Assembly (NCBI GenBank): GCA_016861185.1
Contig: BOKW01000002.1
Span: 434,001-498,000 of the forward strand
From: Betaproteobacteria bacterium
GTDB lineage: Bacteria; Pseudomonadota; Gammaproteobacteria; Burkholderiales; Burkholderiaceae_F
DNA length: 64,000 nt
Direction of reading: 5' to 3'
Shown here piece by piece: positions 39,524 through 50,607 of the stretch. A program made the translations under genes and the position numbers. Every line of letters begins with the position of its first letter. Position 1 is the first letter of the stretch. The notes below the pieces were generated by a model. The model made no database searches and was not told the DNA's origin. It was given only the letters and a program-made list of their open reading frames with translations.

Positions 39524-40198
39524 TCAGCGAAGTCGGGAAATCAGGAAGTCGGCCGCATCGGTCAGCGTGCGGCCGGTCGCGTGCGGCGCCGTGCCGAGCC
39601 GCTCCAGCGGCGCCCCCGTTCGGTTGACCCAGAACGTGACGTAGCCGAACCAGGTCGCGCCGATCGCGTCCCAGCCGTTGCTCGACACGAAGAGGATCTC
39701 GCTCGCCGGCATGCCCAGCGCCTGCGGCCCGAGCGCGTACACCGGTGCCGCGGTCTTGAACGCTTGCACTGAATCGGCCGATAGCACGTGCTTGAACAGC
39801 GGCAGCAGTCTCGCGTTGTCCAGTGCGGCCCGCACAAGCGGCGGATCGCCGTTGGTCAGCACGCCGAGCGCGACGCCGGCAGCGCGCAGGGATTCGAGCG
39901 CGTCGAGCGACTCCGGAAAAAGCGCCAACCGCTCGTACTGCGCGAGCAGGGCGCGCAACTTCTCCTCGGTCGCATCGAGCGCGAGCGCGGCGACGCAGAA
40001 CTCGAGCGCCTCGCGCGTCACCTGCGAAAACGGCGCGTAGCGGGCCGACAGCGTGCGCAGGCGGGTGTACTCGATCTGCTTGTCGCGCCAGGTTTGCGCG
40101 AGCCGTGCGCCGTTTCCCGGGAACAGACGCTCGGCGAGCGCCTGCACCGAATACACGTCGAGCAGCGTTCCAAAAACGTCGAACAGTGCGGCGCGCAT
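39524..40198 (-). CDS. Haloacid dehalogenase type II (L-2-haloacid dehalogenase candidate)
   Basis: 224 residues. All catalytic positions of the type II dehalogenases line up with those recalled for L-DEX YL at a constant offset of 3: nucleophile Asp7 (FDVFGTLLD), Thr11, Arg38, Asn116, Lys148, Tyr154, Ser172, Asn174 and Asp177 (SSNGWD); L-DEX Ser118 is Thr115 here. The enzyme would turn 2-haloalkanoates into 2-hydroxyacids (for example chloroacetate to glycolate). It is the first gene of a unit with aceB. A general phosphatase role is less likely because type II HADs lack the second Asp of motif I (VFGT, not D-x-D). Confidence 0.85.
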   Translation of the reverse strand: MRAALFDVFGTLLDVYSVQALAERLFPGNGARLAQTWRDKQIEYTRLRTLSARYAPFSQVTREALEFCVAALALDATEEKLRALLAQYERLALFPESLDALESLRAAGVALGVLTNGDPPLVRAALDNARLLPLFKHVLSADSVQAFKTAAPVYALGPQALGMPASEILFVSSNGWDAIGATWFGYVTFWVNRTGAPLERLGTAPHATGRTLTDAADFLISRLR

Positions 40199-40226
40199 AC
40201 GTCAGCGAGGGCCGAAGGATCGACGA

Positions 40227-40232
40227 AGTATA
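40227..40232 (-). promoter_or_regulatory. Candidate -10 of the dehalogenase-aceB unit
   Basis: Minus strand TATACT in the 95-base divergent gap, about 30 bases before the dehalogenase ATG. The -35 region (18 bases upstream, TTCAAT) is weak, which would fit activator dependence, and overlaps the dyad at 40246-40268. Confidence 0.45.
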
Positions 40233-40245
40233 TTTGCGCCCAACT

Positions 40246-40268
40246 TGCCGATTGAACGCCGATCGGCA
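40246..40268. promoter_or_regulatory. Dyad TGCCGAT-N9-ATCGGCA, likely LysR operator
   Basis: A perfect 7-bp inverted repeat with a 9-base spacer lies between the divergent dehalogenase and LysR genes and sits over the -35 region of the minus-strand promoter. LysR-family activators bind dyads of this kind in such divergent intervals. The link to this LysR protein is an inference. Confidence 0.5.
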
Positions 40269-40293
40269 CAGCTTCTTTGACTCCCGCTCAACA

Positions 40294-41244
40294 ATGGACC
40301 ATTTCAAGCAGATCGCGACCTTCGTCAGCGTCGCCCAGCGCGGCAGCCTGTCCGCGGCCGCGCGACACGAGGGCATCGCGCCTGCGATGGTGAGCCGGCG
40401 CCTCGATGCCCTGGAGGCGCGGCTCGGCGTCAAGCTGCTGCAGCGGACCACGCGCCGCTTGTCGCTGACGCCGGAAGGTGCCGCTTTTGTCGAGGACTGC
40501 CAGCGCATCCTGAGTGAACTCGAAGCCGCGGAAACAGCCGTTTCCGCGCGCGGCCTCGAGGCAACGGGCCACCTCCGCATAACCGCGCCGGCCGGGTTCG
40601 GGCGCAAGTACATCGCGCCGCTTGCCGCGGAGTTCGCACGCGAGCATCCGCGCCTGAACGTCTCGCTCGACCTGTCGGACCGAGTGGTCGATCTGCTCGC
40701 CGAGGGATTCGATTGCGCGATCCGCTTCGGCGAGCAGGCCGACAGCTCGTTGGTGCGGATCAAGCTCGGCGAAAGCCTGCGCGTCGTCGTCGCCGCCCCC
40801 GTTTACCTGCGCCGGCGCGGGCAACCGGGTCATCCCGCCGAGCTGGCTCACCATCTTTGCCTGACGCTCGGCGACGGCACGGGCGCAGGCTCGCCACCGC
40901 AACGCGGGTGGACCTTCACGATCGACGGCGCGCCGAGCACCATCCGCGTCGCCGCTGCGCTTGCGTGCAACGACGGCGCGGTCCTGCACGAATGGGCGCT
41001 GGCGGGACTCGGCCTCGCCTGGCGCTCGCTGTGGGAAGTCGGCGACGACATCCTGGCGGGCCGGCTCGTGAGCGTGCTTGACCGCTACGCCGCCGCGCCG
41101 ACACCCGTGTACTGCGTCTTCCCGGCACGCAAGCACCTGCCGCTGCGCGTGCGCCTGTTCATCGAGAAGCTCAAGGCTGCTTTCGCCGACGACGCCCTTA
41201 GGCTCGCGCTCGGCGCATCAACGGGATCGCGTCGAGCCGGCTGA
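40294..41244 (+). CDS. LysR-family transcriptional regulator
   Basis: 316 residues. The N-terminal winged helix-turn-helix is MDHFKQIATFVSVAQRGSLS onward, with SAAARHEGIAPAMVSRRLDALEARLGVKLLQR; the effector domain starts near GHLRITAPAGFGRKY. It belongs to the CrgA/PA-like subgroup. It is divergent from the dehalogenase-aceB unit, so it probably controls it, and may respond to a small acid. The start is the first ATG in front of the helix-turn-helix; earlier frame is overlap with the dehalogenase gene. Confidence 0.92.
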   Translation: MDHFKQIATFVSVAQRGSLSAAARHEGIAPAMVSRRLDALEARLGVKLLQRTTRRLSLTPEGAAFVEDCQRILSELEAAETAVSARGLEATGHLRITAPAGFGRKYIAPLAAEFAREHPRLNVSLDLSDRVVDLLAEGFDCAIRFGEQADSSLVRIKLGESLRVVVAAPVYLRRRGQPGHPAELAHHLCLTLGDGTGAGSPPQRGWTFTIDGAPSTIRVAAALACNDGAVLHEWALAGLGLAWRSLWEVGDDILAGRLVSVLDRYAAAPTPVYCVFPARKHLPLRVRLFIEKLKAAFADDALRLALGASTGSRRAG

Positions 41245-41252
41245 CAACCCAC

Positions 41253-41283
41253 AGAAAAAAGAAGGGGCCGCTTGCGCGGCCCC
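41253..41283 (-). terminator. Intrinsic terminator after aceA
   Basis: Perfect 8-bp stem GGGGCCGC (41264-41271) / GCGGCCCC (41276-41283) with a 4-base loop. On the minus strand it is followed by TTCTTTTTTC, a strong T run. It lies about 180 bases beyond the aceA stop and just behind the convergent LysR gene; the intervening 170 bases (41290-41459) show no gene and are relatively A/T-rich. Confidence 0.85.
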
Positions 41284-41459
41284 AGCAGTCGATCGATTTT
41301 CTTCGAACTTGTTAACGGCGTCTCCTACGACCTCGCCCTTGTCTCCCTCCGGCGCTTGTGCGCTGTGGCAATCGCGGCGCAGTCTAGAGGCCGGCTTCTA
41401 GCCGCTCAAGTTGCGTCGCAACGAAACCGTTGCCGGGCGGAGACGGATGTCCGAGTGTT

Positions 41460-42779
<1,320 letters not shown>

Positions 42780-42880
42780 GCTCTCTCCCACTCGAATGGA
42801 TGTCTGCTCATCGATCTGCCGATGCCCCGACCGATCGCTCGGAAACCTCGGTAGCCGATGCCATCGTATGGCCGACCAAG

Positions 42881-42975
42881 CGACGCAGCAAGACAACTAT
42901 CTTATAGAAGAACTTCCGCACGACTTTTATATATCAATGGCATACAGGTTACGTTTCGCGATACGGCATCAGATT
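42881..42975 (-). promoter_or_regulatory. A/T-rich probable aceA promoter region
   Basis: This is the most A/T-rich stretch of the window, in the 281 bases between aceA and the RraA-like gene. Minus strand TATAAG at 42906-42901 is a possible -10, but no good -35 was found; TTGATATATAAAAG lies further upstream. The short frames through it were rejected as genes. Confidence 0.4.
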
Positions 42976-42991
42976 GGGCTCAGCGAAATCG

Positions 42992-43014
42992 GCGCTTGTG
43001 CCCCGCACAAGCGC
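42992..43014 (-). terminator. Perfect 10-bp stem-loop after the RraA-like gene
   Basis: GCGCTTGTGC-CCC-GCACAAGCGC, a perfect hairpin 46 bases beyond the RraA-like stop. On the minus strand the next bases are CGATTTCGC, a weak T tract. It could end the RraA-like transcript or be a protein-binding palindrome for aceA control. Confidence 0.45.
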
Positions 43015-43060
43015 GTTGCCGCGATGCGAAACGCTCTTCGCCGAATGAAACGACCATCCA

Positions 43061-43561
43061 CTAGACGTGCAGTGCGGCTCGACTGACGAGCGTCCCGTCG
43101 CGGTCGCTATAGATCCAGTCGCCCGGCCGCACGGTGACGCCGCCAAAACTGACCGGAATGTCCCGATCTCCGACGCCCCGTTTCACCGATCGGCGCGGGT
43201 TGAGGGACAACGCGAGAACCGCGACGGCGCACGCGTCGATCTCGTCGGCATCGCGCACGGCGCCGTTCACGATGATGCCCGCCCAACCCGAACCCGCCGC
43301 CGCCTTGGCCAGATTGCCCCCCAACACGGCGCAGCGCGTACTGCCGCCCGCGTCGACGACGAGAACGCGCCCCTCGCCTGGTGACCGGACCGCTTCGGCC
43401 AGCAGCGAGTTGTCCTCGAAGAGCTTCAGCGTGACGGCCTGACCATGGAATGCGCGGCGCGCACCGAAGCGCAGCATGGCGGGCTGCATGACCTGCACCT
43501 CGCCGCTGGCGAGTTGCGCTTCGTGCGCATCGCACAGGTCGGTGGTCGCGAAGCGGCTCAC
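43061..43561 (-). CDS. rraA: RraA-like protein (RNase E inhibitor / HMG aldolase family)
   Basis: 166 residues from a GTG. TTDLCDAHEAQL, then VVDAGGSTRCAVLGGNLA, and GIIVNGAVRDADEI are the core of the RraA fold, which forms a trimer and in E. coli binds RNase E. The same family includes 4-hydroxy-4-methyl-2-oxoglutarate aldolases (G-x20-R-x-D signature, seen here), so regulator and aldolase roles cannot be told apart by eye. It lies between the MFS gene (13 bases upstream) and aceA. Confidence 0.88.
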   Translation of the reverse strand: MSRFATTDLCDAHEAQLASGEVQVMQPAMLRFGARRAFHGQAVTLKLFEDNSLLAEAVRSPGEGRVLVVDAGGSTRCAVLGGNLAKAAAGSGWAGIIVNGAVRDADEIDACAVAVLALSLNPRRSVKRGVGDRDIPVSFGGVTVRPGDWIYSDRDGTLVSRAALHV

Positions 43562-43574
43562 GGCGCCGTCCCTT

Positions 43575-44819
43575 CTAGGCCGCGTGAGCTGCCCGCGTGC
43601 CGCGGCCGACGCGAAGCGCGCTCACCAGCGCAGCGACCTGCAGGGCGGCGACCCCCGTAAGCGCCGCCGAAAACCCGCCCGCGTCGAGCACCGGCCCGAA
43701 AGCGACGGGCGTCACCGCCAAGCCGATGTCCAGTCCCGAGTAGACGAATCCGTACACGCGCCCGTAAGAGGCCCTGCCGAACTGCGCCGTCGCCGCCTTG
43801 CGCACGAGCAGATCGCGGTTCGGTCCGGCAATACCTACGCCGAGCCCCATCACGGCCATCAATGCGATAACGCTCCAGGCGGGCACCGCTCCACTGGCCA
43901 GCACCAGCGCCACGAGCGCTGCGAGCCCGAGCGCAAACGCGATCACCAGATCGCTGCTTTCCTGGCGCGCGGCGGCGAATCCGCCGACCACCATGCCGGC
44001 CGCACTACCCAGCAGATACGAGGTCAGGCCCGCGGTCGCCAGGGCCAGCGGCAGTTGATAGACATGACCGAGGATCGCCGGGGCGTAGTTCTGCAGAATG
44101 CCGAACGCGCCCGTCGCGAGAAAGAAGAACACGAAGCACATCCAGACCGCTCCCGAACGCAGGAAGTCGAACTGGCCGGACGAGCCAGTCATGTCACTCG
44201 TCGGCCGCGCGGCAACCAAACCCTCGGCGACGTGGTCGTCGAGCACGCGGGCCCGCGCGACCAGCGTCGCGAGCACCGCGAAGCCGCAGGCCGATGCCGC
44301 GAAAGCGGCGACGTGCCAGTCGCTGAGGCTCGCGATGCCGGCCATGAACACCGGGGCCGCGGCCCAGCCGAGGTTGCCCGACAGTCCGTGCACCGAAAAC
44401 GCGTGCCCGAGCCGCGCCGGCGACACACGGCGGTTCAGCAGCGTGAAGTCGGCCGGATGAAAGATCGAGTTGCCGACGCCGGCGACGGCGGCTGCCAGAA
44501 CGAGCGCCGGATAGCTGTTCGCCAATCCCAGCACGAGACCCGAAGCAGCGAGCGTGCCGACGCCGAAGAACAGGACCGGGCGCGCGCCCACCCGATCGAC
44601 GACGAAGCCCGCGAGCGCCTGACCGATGCCGCTGATCACGAAAAAGACCGTCATCAGGAAACCGGCCTGTGTGAACGACAGCGAAAACTCCTTCATCAGC
44701 CACGGGAACAACGGCGGCAGCATCAGGTGGAAGAAGTGCGACGTGCCGTGCGCGAGGCCGACCAGGCCGATGATCTCGGCATCGCTCTTGAAGTTGCTTG
44801 GCATTGCGGCGGCGCTCAT
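43575..44819 (-). CDS. MFS transporter, fosmidomycin-resistance-like
   Basis: 414 residues from the ATG at 44819, about 12 membrane segments. N-terminal GLAHGTSHFFHLMLPPLFP and the loop GFVVDRVGARPVLFFG are MFS features and the first resembles the Fsr group. A second ATG 15 bases in is possible; neither has a clear ribosome site. The substrate is unknown. It precedes the RraA-like gene by 13 bases and is divergent from the 5'-nucleotidase gene. Confidence 0.85.
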   Translation of the reverse strand: MSAAAMPSNFKSDAEIIGLVGLAHGTSHFFHLMLPPLFPWLMKEFSLSFTQAGFLMTVFFVISGIGQALAGFVVDRVGARPVLFFGVGTLAASGLVLGLANSYPALVLAAAVAGVGNSIFHPADFTLLNRRVSPARLGHAFSVHGLSGNLGWAAAPVFMAGIASLSDWHVAAFAASACGFAVLATLVARARVLDDHVAEGLVAARPTSDMTGSSGQFDFLRSGAVWMCFVFFFLATGAFGILQNYAPAILGHVYQLPLALATAGLTSYLLGSAAGMVVGGFAAARQESSDLVIAFALGLAALVALVLASGAVPAWSVIALMAVMGLGVGIAGPNRDLLVRKAATAQFGRASYGRVYGFVYSGLDIGLAVTPVAFGPVLDAGGFSAALTGVAALQVAALVSALRVGRGTRAAHAA

Positions 44820-44886
44820 GCGGCGACGATAGCAGAGCGCCCTCTCCAAGCTCGGGGCATCGATAATCGCGGCTGGAGATCCGCCG

Positions 44887-46608
44887 ATGCGATTCGTCTT
44901 CTCCGTCTGCAAGCTGCTCGCGACGCTCGCGCTCGCCATCGCCCCGGCGTGGGCGCAGCCGTCCGAGCTGGCGCGCGTGCGCCTGATCGCCTTCAACGAT
45001 CTCCATGGCCATCTGCTGCCGGGCGAACTGACGATCGCGGTACCGCATCCGACCGACGCCGTCCGCACGCTTGCCGTACGCAGCGGCGGTGCCGCTTTCC
45101 TGGCCACGCGCATCGCCGAGCTGCGGCGCGAACAGCCTGCAAGCGTCGTCATTTCGACCGGCGACCTCGTCGGCGCTTCCCCGCTCGTATCAGCGCTGTT
45201 CCGCGACGAACCGACGATCGAAGCGATGAACGAGATCGGCGTCGACGTGAACGCCGTCGGCAATCACGAATTCGATCAGGGCGTGGCGGAGCTGCGGCGG
45301 CTCGTCGCCGGCGGATGCGCGAGCACGCCGCGCGGCGACCTCCAGACCTGCGCGCACCCCGCCGGTCGCTACGAAGGCGCCCGCTTCCCGTTTCTCGCCG
45401 CAAACGTCGTCGATCGCGACGGCCGAACGCTGTTCGCGCCGTACTTCGTCAAGACCCTCGACGGCGTGCGCGTCGGCTTCATCGGCGCCGTCACGCGCAC
45501 CACACCGGGCATCGTGATGCCGCGCGGCATCGCGGGCTGGCGTTTCCTCGACGAGGCGGCGACGCTGAACCGCTACGCTAGGGAGCTGCGCGCGCAGGGC
45601 GTGCGGGCGATCGTCGCGCTCGTCCACGAAGGCGGCGAAACCGCCGGCGGCATCGACGACTGCGTCAATCCGCGCGGCGAGATCTTCGACATCGTGCGCA
45701 AGCTCGACGAAGCGATCGACGTCGTGCTGACCGCCCACACGCACCGCGCCTACAACTGCACGATCGACGGCCGCGTCGTAATCCAGGGCGCATCCTTCGG
45801 GCGCCTCGTTTCGGTCGTCGACCTCGAGATAGACCGCGCCGGCGGCGACGTCATCCGTGCGCGCGCGCGCAATCTGCCCGTGCCCAACGACCGCAACGAC
45901 GACCCCGCGGTGCTCGCCGCCTTTCCGCCGCTGCAGCCTTCGCCGCGCGTCGCAGCGCTGGTCGCGCACTACGCGGAGCGCGCCGCACCGCTCGCCGAAC
46001 GGCCGATCGGCCGCATCGCCGCCGCTTTCACGCGCCGCCCCGCGGAAAGCGGCGACCACGCCGCCGGCCGCCTGATCGCCGACGCGCACCTCACAGCCAC
46101 ACGCGTCCACGGCGCGCAGATCGCCTTCACCAATCCCGGCGGCATCCGCACCGATCTCGCGCCGCGCGCACCCAACGGCACCGTCACGTACGGCGATCTC
46201 TTCGCGATGCAGCCCTTCGGCAATACGCTGGTCACGATGACGCTCACGGGCGCGCAGCTCGAACGCATCATCGAGGCGCAGTGGCGCCGCGACGGCGAGC
46301 GGGTGCTGTTTCTGCAGCCCTCGATCGGATTCACCTATGCGTGGAGCGCCGAGCGCCAGCACGGCGCCCGCATCGTCCCCGGATCGCTGCAGCTCGACGG
46401 CCGACCGATTCGCCCCGACGATCGCTATCGGATCACGGTCAACAGTTTCCTCGCGGCGGGCGGCGACGGTTTCCGTCACTTTCGCGAAGGGCGCGACCGC
46501 GTCGGCGGACCGCTCGACATCGACGCGCTGGCGGAGTTCATCCGCGCGCGCAGCGCGGACGCGCCGCTCGCGCCCGACCCTCAGCCCCGCATCCGCCGGC
46601 AACCGTAA
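44887..46608 (+). CDS. Periplasmic 5'-nucleotidase / UshA-like metallophosphatase
   Basis: 573 residues with a signal peptide (about 1-23, ending AWAQP). The metal-site motifs are FNDLHGHL, STGDLVGASP, GNHEFDQG and TAHTHRAYNC; the C-terminal nucleotide-binding domain shows FTNPGGIRTDL, QPFGNTLVTMTLTGAQL and NSFLAAGGDGF. It hydrolyses nucleotides or related phosphates in the periplasm; with the nucleoside transporter at 36.4 kb it could support nucleotide salvage. Divergent from the MFS gene; a GATAAT at 44862-44867 is close to the ATG. Confidence 0.92.
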   Translation: MRFVFSVCKLLATLALAIAPAWAQPSELARVRLIAFNDLHGHLLPGELTIAVPHPTDAVRTLAVRSGGAAFLATRIAELRREQPASVVISTGDLVGASPLVSALFRDEPTIEAMNEIGVDVNAVGNHEFDQGVAELRRLVAGGCASTPRGDLQTCAHPAGRYEGARFPFLAANVVDRDGRTLFAPYFVKTLDGVRVGFIGAVTRTTPGIVMPRGIAGWRFLDEAATLNRYARELRAQGVRAIVALVHEGGETAGGIDDCVNPRGEIFDIVRKLDEAIDVVLTAHTHRAYNCTIDGRVVIQGASFGRLVSVVDLEIDRAGGDVIRARARNLPVPNDRNDDPAVLAAFPPLQPSPRVAALVAHYAERAAPLAERPIGRIAAAFTRRPAESGDHAAGRLIADAHLTATRVHGAQIAFTNPGGIRTDLAPRAPNGTVTYGDLFAMQPFGNTLVTMTLTGAQLERIIEAQWRRDGERVLFLQPSIGFTYAWSAERQHGARIVPGSLQLDGRPIRPDDRYRITVNSFLAAGGDGFRHFREGRDRVGGPLDIDALAEFIRARSADAPLAPDPQPRIRRQP

Positions 46609-46644
46609 GCGCGCAGGTGCCGCGCCCGCGAGGCGCTGCGGTGG

Positions 46645-46653
46645 TGGGATAAT
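46645..46653 (+). promoter_or_regulatory. Candidate extended -10 promoter for the DUF2863 gene
   Basis: TGGGATAAT (TG-N-GATAAT), 28 bases before the DUF2863 ATG. The following TCGCGGC is shared with the GATAATCGCGGC at 44862, upstream of the 5'-nucleotidase gene. Confidence 0.45.
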
Positions 46654-46681
46654 CGCGGCCTTCAAAGCCGCAGGAACACCC

Positions 46682-47863
46682 ATGCGCCGCAATCGCTACA
46701 TCTCCCGCGCGCGCCACTCCGCCGACGCCGAAACGCTTGCCAAGCTCGCGCGCCGCTTGTCCGAGTCCGGAACCCGCATCGAGGATCGACTGTGGGAGCG
46801 CCGGCTCGTCGAACTGATCAACGACCGCCTCGTACGCGGATTCGACGACGCGATCGAGGCCGCGCTCGACGAACTCGCGCGCAGCAACCCGGGGGCATAC
46901 GACGATCTGGCCGATCTGGCGGAGTCGTGCGCCGAAAGCGCGACGATCGACATCGACGGGAAACCGCACGACGCGCTGCTGATCGCCGTGCCGCTACTCG
47001 CATGGTCGCGCTACAAGTTGCCGACGACGATCCTGCCGGGACCACTGGCCGACAACATCGGCGTGCACCTGACCGCCCATCTGGCCGCACGCGGCGCGCG
47101 CGTGGCGCTCGCCGACTACCTGTTCTCGATCGACCAGCTTCCGGAGTCCTTCGGCGAGGTGCGCGACTTCGCCGACAAGCTGTTTGCCGCGGCCGCGCAC
47201 GGCACGCGCATGAAGATCGATCCCAAGGCGCTGCGCGAACCGGTCGCGATGCTCGCCGACACGCGCTACCTGCTCGCCGCGATCGTCGCGCCGCAGGGTG
47301 CGGCGCTGTTCCACTGGCAGGAAACGGGCGTCGATCCGGACGCCAAGCTCGCGGCGATCGCGGCGTTCCGCGAACAGGCCGGTAACGCGCTGCAGCCGCT
47401 GCTGACCGGCTGCCGCTACCGGCTGCTCGCGCCGAACGCCTTCCACGCAGCGCTGCGCCAGGCCGATCGCGACCTGCGCGAGTTCTCGCTCGAAGCAGCC
47501 GTGTCGTATCTGAAGCTCGCCTACGAGCTTGCGCCGTCGGCGCTGCAAGCGACGATCGCCCCGTTCGAGGACAAGCGCGTCGAGGAGATCCGCGTCGGGA
47601 TCTCGACCGCCAACGACGAGGACGCGGTCATCGAAGGCGTGGTGTGGCCGCTGCTCGGCGACGAGGAGGACAAGGCGCAGGAGGAGATCGAGGCCGCGCT
47701 GCGCGCGCTCGGCGTAAACCGGATCACGACGCACGCGCACCGTTTCCCGCTCGAATACTGCGACGACTGCGGTGCGCCGATGTTCCCGAATCCCACCGGC
47801 CACGCGGTGCACGCCGAGCCGCCCGAGGAAAGCGAAGAGCAGCCGGCGCGGCCGCTGCACTGA
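46682..47863 (+). CDS. DUF2863 family protein
   Basis: 393 residues from the ATG at 46682. N-terminus MRRNRYISRARHSADAETLA and SGTRIEDRLWERRL fit DUF2863, a conserved betaproteobacterial family of unknown function. A Cys pair near the C-terminus (EYCDDCGAPMFPN) may bind a metal. No membrane or signal segments are seen. Its stop codon lies in the arm of a palindrome shared with the convergent clpB stop. Confidence 0.85.
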   Translation: MRRNRYISRARHSADAETLAKLARRLSESGTRIEDRLWERRLVELINDRLVRGFDDAIEAALDELARSNPGAYDDLADLAESCAESATIDIDGKPHDALLIAVPLLAWSRYKLPTTILPGPLADNIGVHLTAHLAARGARVALADYLFSIDQLPESFGEVRDFADKLFAAAAHGTRMKIDPKALREPVAMLADTRYLLAAIVAPQGAALFHWQETGVDPDAKLAAIAAFREQAGNALQPLLTGCRYRLLAPNAFHAALRQADRDLREFSLEAAVSYLKLAYELAPSALQATIAPFEDKRVEEIRVGISTANDEDAVIEGVVWPLLGDEEDKAQEEIEAALRALGVNRITTHAHRFPLEYCDDCGAPMFPNPTGHAVHAEPPEESEEQPARPLH

Positions 47864-47878
47864 CGCGTCGGCCGCGCG

Positions 47879-47886
<8 letters not shown>
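47856..47886. terminator. Shared convergent hairpin over both stop codons
   Basis: TGCACTGACGCG (47856-47867) and CGCGTCAGTGCA (47875-47886) form a perfect 12-bp stem with a 7-base loop. The DUF2863 stop (47861-47863) and the clpB stop (47879-47881) sit in opposite arms. The symmetry makes it a possible bidirectional terminator, though T runs are lacking. Confidence 0.5.
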
Positions 47887-50467
<2,581 letters not shown>

Positions 50468-50522
50468 GATGTTCGCGTTGTGAAGGGCTCGTCGGGTCGC
50501 CGGCGCGGCCGGCCCGTCGGGA

Positions 50523-50551
50523 AGCTGGGGTTTGCCCGCGCCATTTCAACC
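50523..50551 (-). promoter_or_regulatory. Sigma-32 heat-shock promoter of clpB
   Basis: Minus strand GGTTGAAA, a 13-base spacer and CCCCAGCT, close to the CTTGAAA-N13-15-CCCCATNT consensus of RpoH. The -10 block ends at 50523, giving a start near 50516 and a leader of about 50 nt before the clpB ATG. Confidence 0.85.
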
Positions 50552-50607
50552 CGCGGGCGGCGCGGTGCGTTGCTTAGAATCCGGCTTCGCCTGCGTCGCT
50601 CCTTCCG

